DNA from: Clostridium fallax | GTDB taxonomy: Bacteria; Bacillota; Clostridia; Clostridiales; Clostridiaceae | Reading direction: 5' to 3' | Assembly: GCF_900129365.1 (NCBI RefSeq) | Contig: NZ_FQVM01000003.1 | Coordinates: forward strand, 1-64,000 | Length of the DNA: 64,000 bases | Shown: piece by piece, positions 60,764 to 64,000 of the stretch | Position numbering within the stretch: position 1 is the first letter of the stretch | How the letters are laid out: every line of letters begins with the position of its first letter | The notes under the pieces: model-generated | Database searches by the model: none | The model's input: only the letters and a program-made list of their open reading frames with translations | Told to the model about the DNA's origin: nothing | Position numbers and translations under genes: made by a program

Positions 60764-61198
60764 ATGTTAATGCCTAAAAGAGTAAAACATCGTAAGGTTC
60801 AACGTGGTAGAATGAAAGGTAAGGCTACAAGAGGGAATTTCTTAGCTTACGGAGATTTTGGAATTCAAGCTACAACATGTGGATGGGTAACAAGCAACCA
60901 AATAGAATCTGCGAGAATAGCAATTAATAGATATATAAGAAGAGGCGGAAAACTTTGGATAAAGATATTCCCAGATAAGCCAGTTACTGAAAAACCAGCT
61001 GAAACAAGAATGGGTTCTGGTAAAGGATCACCAGAATACTGGGTAGCAGTAGTTAAACCAGGTAGAGTATTATTTGAATTATCAGGTGTTCAAGAGGAAG
61101 TAGCTAGAGAGGCTATGAGACTTGCATCACACAAACTACCTGTAAAAACTAAATTCGTTACAAGAAAAGATTTTGAGGAAATGGGTGGTGAAGAATAA
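60764..61198 (+). CDS. rplP: 50S ribosomal protein L16
   Basis: A 144-aa protein near the A-site tRNA elbow. MLMPKRVKHRKVQRGRMKGK opens it, and GSGKGSPEYWVAVVKPGRVL is the core. ATG 60764 or 60770 could start; the spacing from AAAGGAGGAG favours 60764. It overlaps rpmC by one base. Confidence 0.98.
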   Translation: MLMPKRVKHRKVQRGRMKGKATRGNFLAYGDFGIQATTCGWVTSNQIESARIAINRYIRRGGKLWIKIFPDKPVTEKPAETRMGSGKGSPEYWVAVVKPGRVLFELSGVQEEVAREAMRLASHKLPVKTKFVTRKDFEEMGGEE

Positions 61199-61410
61199 TG
61201 AAAGCTAGAGAGTTAAAAGAATTAAGAACAAGCAATCCTCAAGATTTAAAAGGCAAGCTAAATGATCTTAAGGCTGAATTATTCAACCTAAGATTCCAAT
61301 TAGCTACTGGACAATTAGAAAACCCAATGAGAATCAGAGAAGTAAAGAAGTCAATCGCTCAAATAAAGACTATAATCAGAGAAGATGAATTAAAAGCTTT
61401 TGAGCAGTAA
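61198..61410 (+). CDS. rpmC: 50S ribosomal protein L29
   Basis: A 70-aa two-helix protein at the tunnel exit. ELKAELFNLRFQLATGQLEN-type core seen as LKAELFNLRFQLATGQLEN. TAATG coupling to rplP. Confidence 0.97.
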   Translation: MKARELKELRTSNPQDLKGKLNDLKAELFNLRFQLATGQLENPMRIREVKKSIAQIKTIIREDELKAFEQ

Positions 61411-61431
61411 TGCTGAAAGGAGGTAAGTCCT

Positions 61432-61686
61432 GTGGAAAGAGGATTAAGAAAAAAGAAAATAGGTAAAGTAGTTTCAGATAAGATGGATAAAACAATAGTT
61501 GTTGCTATAGAAACTAAGGTTAGACATCCACTATATGGAAAGACTGTTAACAGAACAACTAAATTCAAAGCTCATGATGAAAAGAATGAAGCAAGAATTG
61601 GCGATAGAGTATTAATAATGGAAACTAGACCATTATCAAAAGATAAAAGATGGAGACTAGTTGAGATAGTTGAAAAGGCTAAATAG
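61432..61686 (+). CDS. rpsQ: 30S ribosomal protein S17
   Basis: An 84-aa OB-fold 16S binder. It has GKVVSDKMDKTIVVAIETKV and HDEKNEARIGDRVLIMETRP. GTG start at 61432 after AAAGGAGG. Confidence 0.97.
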   Translation: MERGLRKKKIGKVVSDKMDKTIVVAIETKVRHPLYGKTVNRTTKFKAHDEKNEARIGDRVLIMETRPLSKDKRWRLVEIVEKAK

Positions 61687-61717
61687 TTAGCTTGGAAACT
61701 GAAAGGAGGTTAATTCT

Positions 61718-62086
61718 ATGATACAACAACAATCCATACTAAAAGTTGCAGATAATTCTGGTGCTAAGGAAATAATGTGTATCAGAGTGTTAGGTGGATC
61801 AAAGAGAAAGTTCGGTAATATCGGCGATATAATAGTTGCTAGCGTTAAAAGTGCAACACCAGGCGGAGTTGTTAAAAAAGGTGACGTTATAAAAGCTGTT
61901 ATAGTTAGATCAGTAAAAGGATTAAGAAGAGCAGATGGTTCATACATTAAGTTTGATGAAAATGCTGCAGTTATAATTAAAGATGATAAGCAACCAAGAG
62001 GAACTCGTATCTTCGGACCAGTTGCTAGGGAGCTAAGAGATAAAGAATTTAACAAAATCTTATCATTAGCACCAGAAGTTCTTTAG
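61718..62086 (+). CDS. rplN: 50S ribosomal protein L14
   Basis: A 122-aa protein at the subunit interface (bridge B8). It has MIQQQSILKVADNSGAKEIM and GTRIFGPVARELRDKEFNKI. AAAGGAGG before ATG. RsfS-type silencing factors bind this surface in other bacteria. Confidence 0.98.
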   Translation: MIQQQSILKVADNSGAKEIMCIRVLGGSKRKFGNIGDIIVASVKSATPGGVVKKGDVIKAVIVRSVKGLRRADGSYIKFDENAAVIIKDDKQPRGTRIFGPVARELRDKEFNKILSLAPEVL

Positions 62087-62103
62087 AATAGGAGGTGGCT
62101 AAG

Positions 62104-62418
62104 GTGAAGGTACATGTAAGAAAGAACGACACTGTAGTTGTCATATCAGGAAAAGACCAAGGAAAAATCGGTGAAGTTTTAGCTGTAATGCCAAAGAACG
62201 GTAAAGTACTTGTAAAGGGAGTTAACATAGTTAGCAGACATCAAAAACCAAGCAGAGCGAACATGCAAGGTGGTATAGTTAAGAGTGAAGCTCCAATTTA
62301 CAGCTCAAAAGTAATGTTATACTGCACTAAGTGTAAAAAAGCAACAAGAATAAGCCATAAATTATTAGAAGATGGAACAAAAGTAAGAGTGTGCAAACAT
62401 TGCAAGGAAACATTCTAA
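62104..62418 (+). CDS. rplX: 50S ribosomal protein L24
   Basis: A 104-aa assembly initiator with a KOW motif (DTVVVISGKDQGKIGEVLAV). GTG 62104 is chosen, 8 nt after AGGAGG; GTG 62095 overlaps that site. The C-terminus has CTKCKKATR and CKHC, a four-Cys pattern found in some L24 proteins. Confidence 0.96.
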   Translation: MKVHVRKNDTVVVISGKDQGKIGEVLAVMPKNGKVLVKGVNIVSRHQKPSRANMQGGIVKSEAPIYSSKVMLYCTKCKKATRISHKLLEDGTKVRVCKHCKETF

Positions 62419-62440
62419 TATTTGAAAGGAGGTAATTCAT

Positions 62441-62983
62441 ATGATGCCAAGACTACAAGAAAAGTTTGAAAAAGAAGTAGTTCAAGCAATGATGGATAAG
62501 TTTGGATATAAGAACGTGATGGAAGTTCCAAAGCTTGAAAAAATCGTAATAAATATGGGTGTAGGAGAAGCTAAAGAAAACCAAAAGGTTTTAGAATCAG
62601 CTGTAGCCGACCTAACTTTAATAACAGGACAAAAGCCGGTGTTAACTAGAGCGAAAAAGTCAGTTGCTAACTTTAAGATAAGAGAAAACATGCCATTAGG
62701 ATGTAAAGTTACTTTAAGAAAGCAAATGATGTATGAATTCGCAGATAAGCTAGTATCAATAGCTTTACCAAGAGTTAGAGACTTCAGAGGAGTTTCAGAT
62801 AAGTCATTTGATGGAAGAGGAAACTACTCACTAGGAATTAAAGAACAATTAATATTCCCAGAAATTGAATATGATAAAGTTGATAAAGTAAGAGGAATGG
62901 ATATAATCTTCGTAACAACTGCTAAAACAGACGAAGAAGCAAGAGAATTATTAAGATTCTTAGGTATGCCATTTGCTCAATAA
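62441..62983 (+). CDS. rplE: 50S ribosomal protein L5
   Basis: A 180-aa 5S-binding protein. It has KLEKIVINMGVGEAKEN, RAKKSVANFKIRENMPLG and DFRGVSDKSFDGRGNYSLG. ATG 62441 follows AAAGGAGG by 8 nt; ATG 62444 is adjacent. Confidence 0.98.
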   Translation: MMPRLQEKFEKEVVQAMMDKFGYKNVMEVPKLEKIVINMGVGEAKENQKVLESAVADLTLITGQKPVLTRAKKSVANFKIRENMPLGCKVTLRKQMMYEFADKLVSIALPRVRDFRGVSDKSFDGRGNYSLGIKEQLIFPEIEYDKVDKVRGMDIIFVTTAKTDEEARELLRFLGMPFAQ

Positions 62984-62998
62984 TAAGGAGGGGATATC

Positions 62999-63184
62999 GT
63001 GGCACGTAAGGCAATGATCGAAAAATGGAAAAAGACACCTAAGTACAGCACAAGAGCCTATACAAGATGTAGATTATGTGGAAGACCACATTCAGTTTTA
63101 AAGAAATTCGGAATCTGCCGTATTTGCTTCAGAGAACTTGCTTACAAAGGAGAAATTCCTGGTTGTAAGAAGGCAAGCTGGTAA
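62999..63184 (+). CDS. rpsZ: 30S ribosomal protein S14, zinc type
   Basis: A 61-aa short S14 with Cys24/Cys27 (CRLC) and Cys40/Cys43 (CRIC) binding zinc. GTG start at 62999 after AAGGAGGGG. It is the C+ form, so the cell depends on zinc here unless a C- copy exists elsewhere. Confidence 0.98.
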   Translation: MARKAMIEKWKKTPKYSTRAYTRCRLCGRPHSVLKKFGICRICFRELAYKGEIPGCKKASW

Positions 63185-63216
63185 TTTATTGATGTAATGA
63201 AAGGAGGCACAATATA

Positions 63217-63615
63217 ATGGTTATGACAGATCCAATAGCAGATTTGCTAACACGTATAAGAAATGCAAATGCTGTTAAACACGAAGTAACAGAAATACCT
63301 TCTTCAAACGTAAAGAAGGCTATTGCAAATATATTATTACAAGAGGGTTATATTAAGAACATAGAAGAGTATAACGATGGTGTTGTACCAATGCTAAGAT
63401 TAACTCTTAAGTACGGAGCAAACAAAGAGAGAGTAATAACTGGTCTTAAGAGAATATCAAAACCAGGTTTAAGAGTATATTGTAAGAGTGATGAAATTCC
63501 TAAGGTATTAAATGGATTAGGAATAGCTATAATATCAACTTCAAAAGGAATCGTTGTTGATAGAGAAGCTAGAAAATTAGGATTAGGTGGAGAAGTTATC
63601 TGCTACGTTTGGTAG
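63217..63615 (+). CDS. rpsH: 30S ribosomal protein S8
   Basis: A 132-aa 16S-binding protein. It has DPIADLLTRIRNANAVKH and the C-terminal STSKGIVVDREARKLGLGGE. ATG 63217 follows AAAGGAGG by 9 nt. In E. coli S8 represses the spc operon. Confidence 0.98.
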   Translation: MVMTDPIADLLTRIRNANAVKHEVTEIPSSNVKKAIANILLQEGYIKNIEEYNDGVVPMLRLTLKYGANKERVITGLKRISKPGLRVYCKSDEIPKVLNGLGIAIISTSKGIVVDREARKLGLGGEVICYVW

Positions 63616-63704
63616 TATGAAATTTTACCAAGATTGAAAATTAGCTAGATTGTAGATTGAAATAAATATTAACTATCGTAAGCCAAAAAACAGGAGGTGC
63701 AATT

Positions 63705-64000
63705 ATGTCAAGAGTTGGTAGATTACCAATAGCTATCCCTGCTGGCGTAACTGTTACTGTAACACCAGACAACGTTGTTACAGTAAAGGGTGCTAAGGGT
63801 GAGCTAGTGAAAGCTATGCACAAAGACATAAATATAGCTGTGGAAGACAACCAAGTGGTTGTAACAAGACCAAGCGATGATAAGCAACACAGAGCTTTAC
63901 ATGGATTAACTAGAGCGTTAATAAACAACATGGTTATCGGTGTAAGTGCTGGTTATCAAAAAACATTAGAATTAATTGGAGTTGGTTACAGAGCTCAACT
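63705..64000 (+). CDS. rplF: 50S ribosomal protein L6 (partial, cut by window end)
   Basis: The first 98 codons: MSRVGRLPIAIPAGVTVTV opening and KQHRALHGLTRALINNMVIG are L6 signatures. AGGAGGTG lies 6 nt before ATG 63705. The frame is open to the last base, so the gene continues beyond the window. Confidence 0.96.
   Translation, partial: MSRVGRLPIAIPAGVTVTVTPDNVVTVKGAKGELVKAMHKDINIAVEDNQVVVTRPSDDKQHRALHGLTRALINNMVIGVSAGYQKTLELIGVGYRAQ

Overview
The window is chromosomal DNA of a low-GC, spore-forming Firmicute, almost certainly Clostridium sensu stricto (cluster I). Reasons: very AT-rich, heavy use of AGA and TTA codons, GGAGG ribosome-binding sites, a 2[4Fe-4S] clostridial ferredoxin, the sigma-G inhibitor Gin, SigH, DisA, GapN, ThyX, and gene orders typical of Clostridia. 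The species cannot be fixed by reading alone.

Layout. 1-486: end of an rRNA operon (23S tail, 5S, tRNA-Phe, tRNA-Cys, terminator). 487-5000: mostly leftward housekeeping genes (LD-carboxypeptidase, CorA, M20 amidohydrolase) and one small rightward membrane protein. 5130-9991: the conserved gin (csfB)-yaaO-tmk-darA-holB-ricT block, which puts a sporulation anti-sigma factor beside dTMP supply, a cyclic-di-AMP receptor, a clamp-loader subunit and a Ric/Y-complex protein. 10034-15779: ferredoxin, an MBL-fold hydrolase, a solitary ClpC and a YhgE/Pip protein. 16015-19361: a redox cassette (TrxB-like flavoprotein, glutaredoxin, NADP-dependent GAPDH), a second glutaredoxin, and a 55-codon small ORF. 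19512-22371: MFS transporter and nagR-nagB behind a NagR-type operator.

22519-34615 is the radA-disA-PIN/TRAM-ispD-proS-cysS-mrnC-thyX-rlmB-yacP-sigH run, with a proline T-box before proS. 34634-50844 holds tRNA-Thr-tuf, rpmG-secE-nusG, rplKAJL (with an L10 leader), an inserted glcT-ptsG glucose module with two antiterminator (RAT) sites, and rpoBC. 50858-55755 is the str operon (L7Ae-like protein, rpsL, rpsG, fusA, second tuf). After a 736-bp gap the S10-spc operon starts (rpsJ to rplF, the last cut by the window end).

The genes work together as the core of information processing (replication, transcription, translation, tRNA charging, rRNA modification) with cyclic-di-AMP synthesis (DisA) and sensing (DarA) and carbon control (PtsG, NagB, GapN). 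No insertion sequence, prophage, CRISPR array or integron was seen. The least explained piece is 55790-56034: a near-consensus sigma-A promoter, several hairpins sharing an 8-mer, and a perfect intrinsic terminator, with no ORF. It looks like a free-standing structured RNA gene of about 210 nt. Other points of interest are an SD-hairpin-start arrangement at nusG, twin hairpins before rplK and rplA, two tuf genes read as identical, and a TrxB-like enzyme with altered pyridine-nucleotide motifs.
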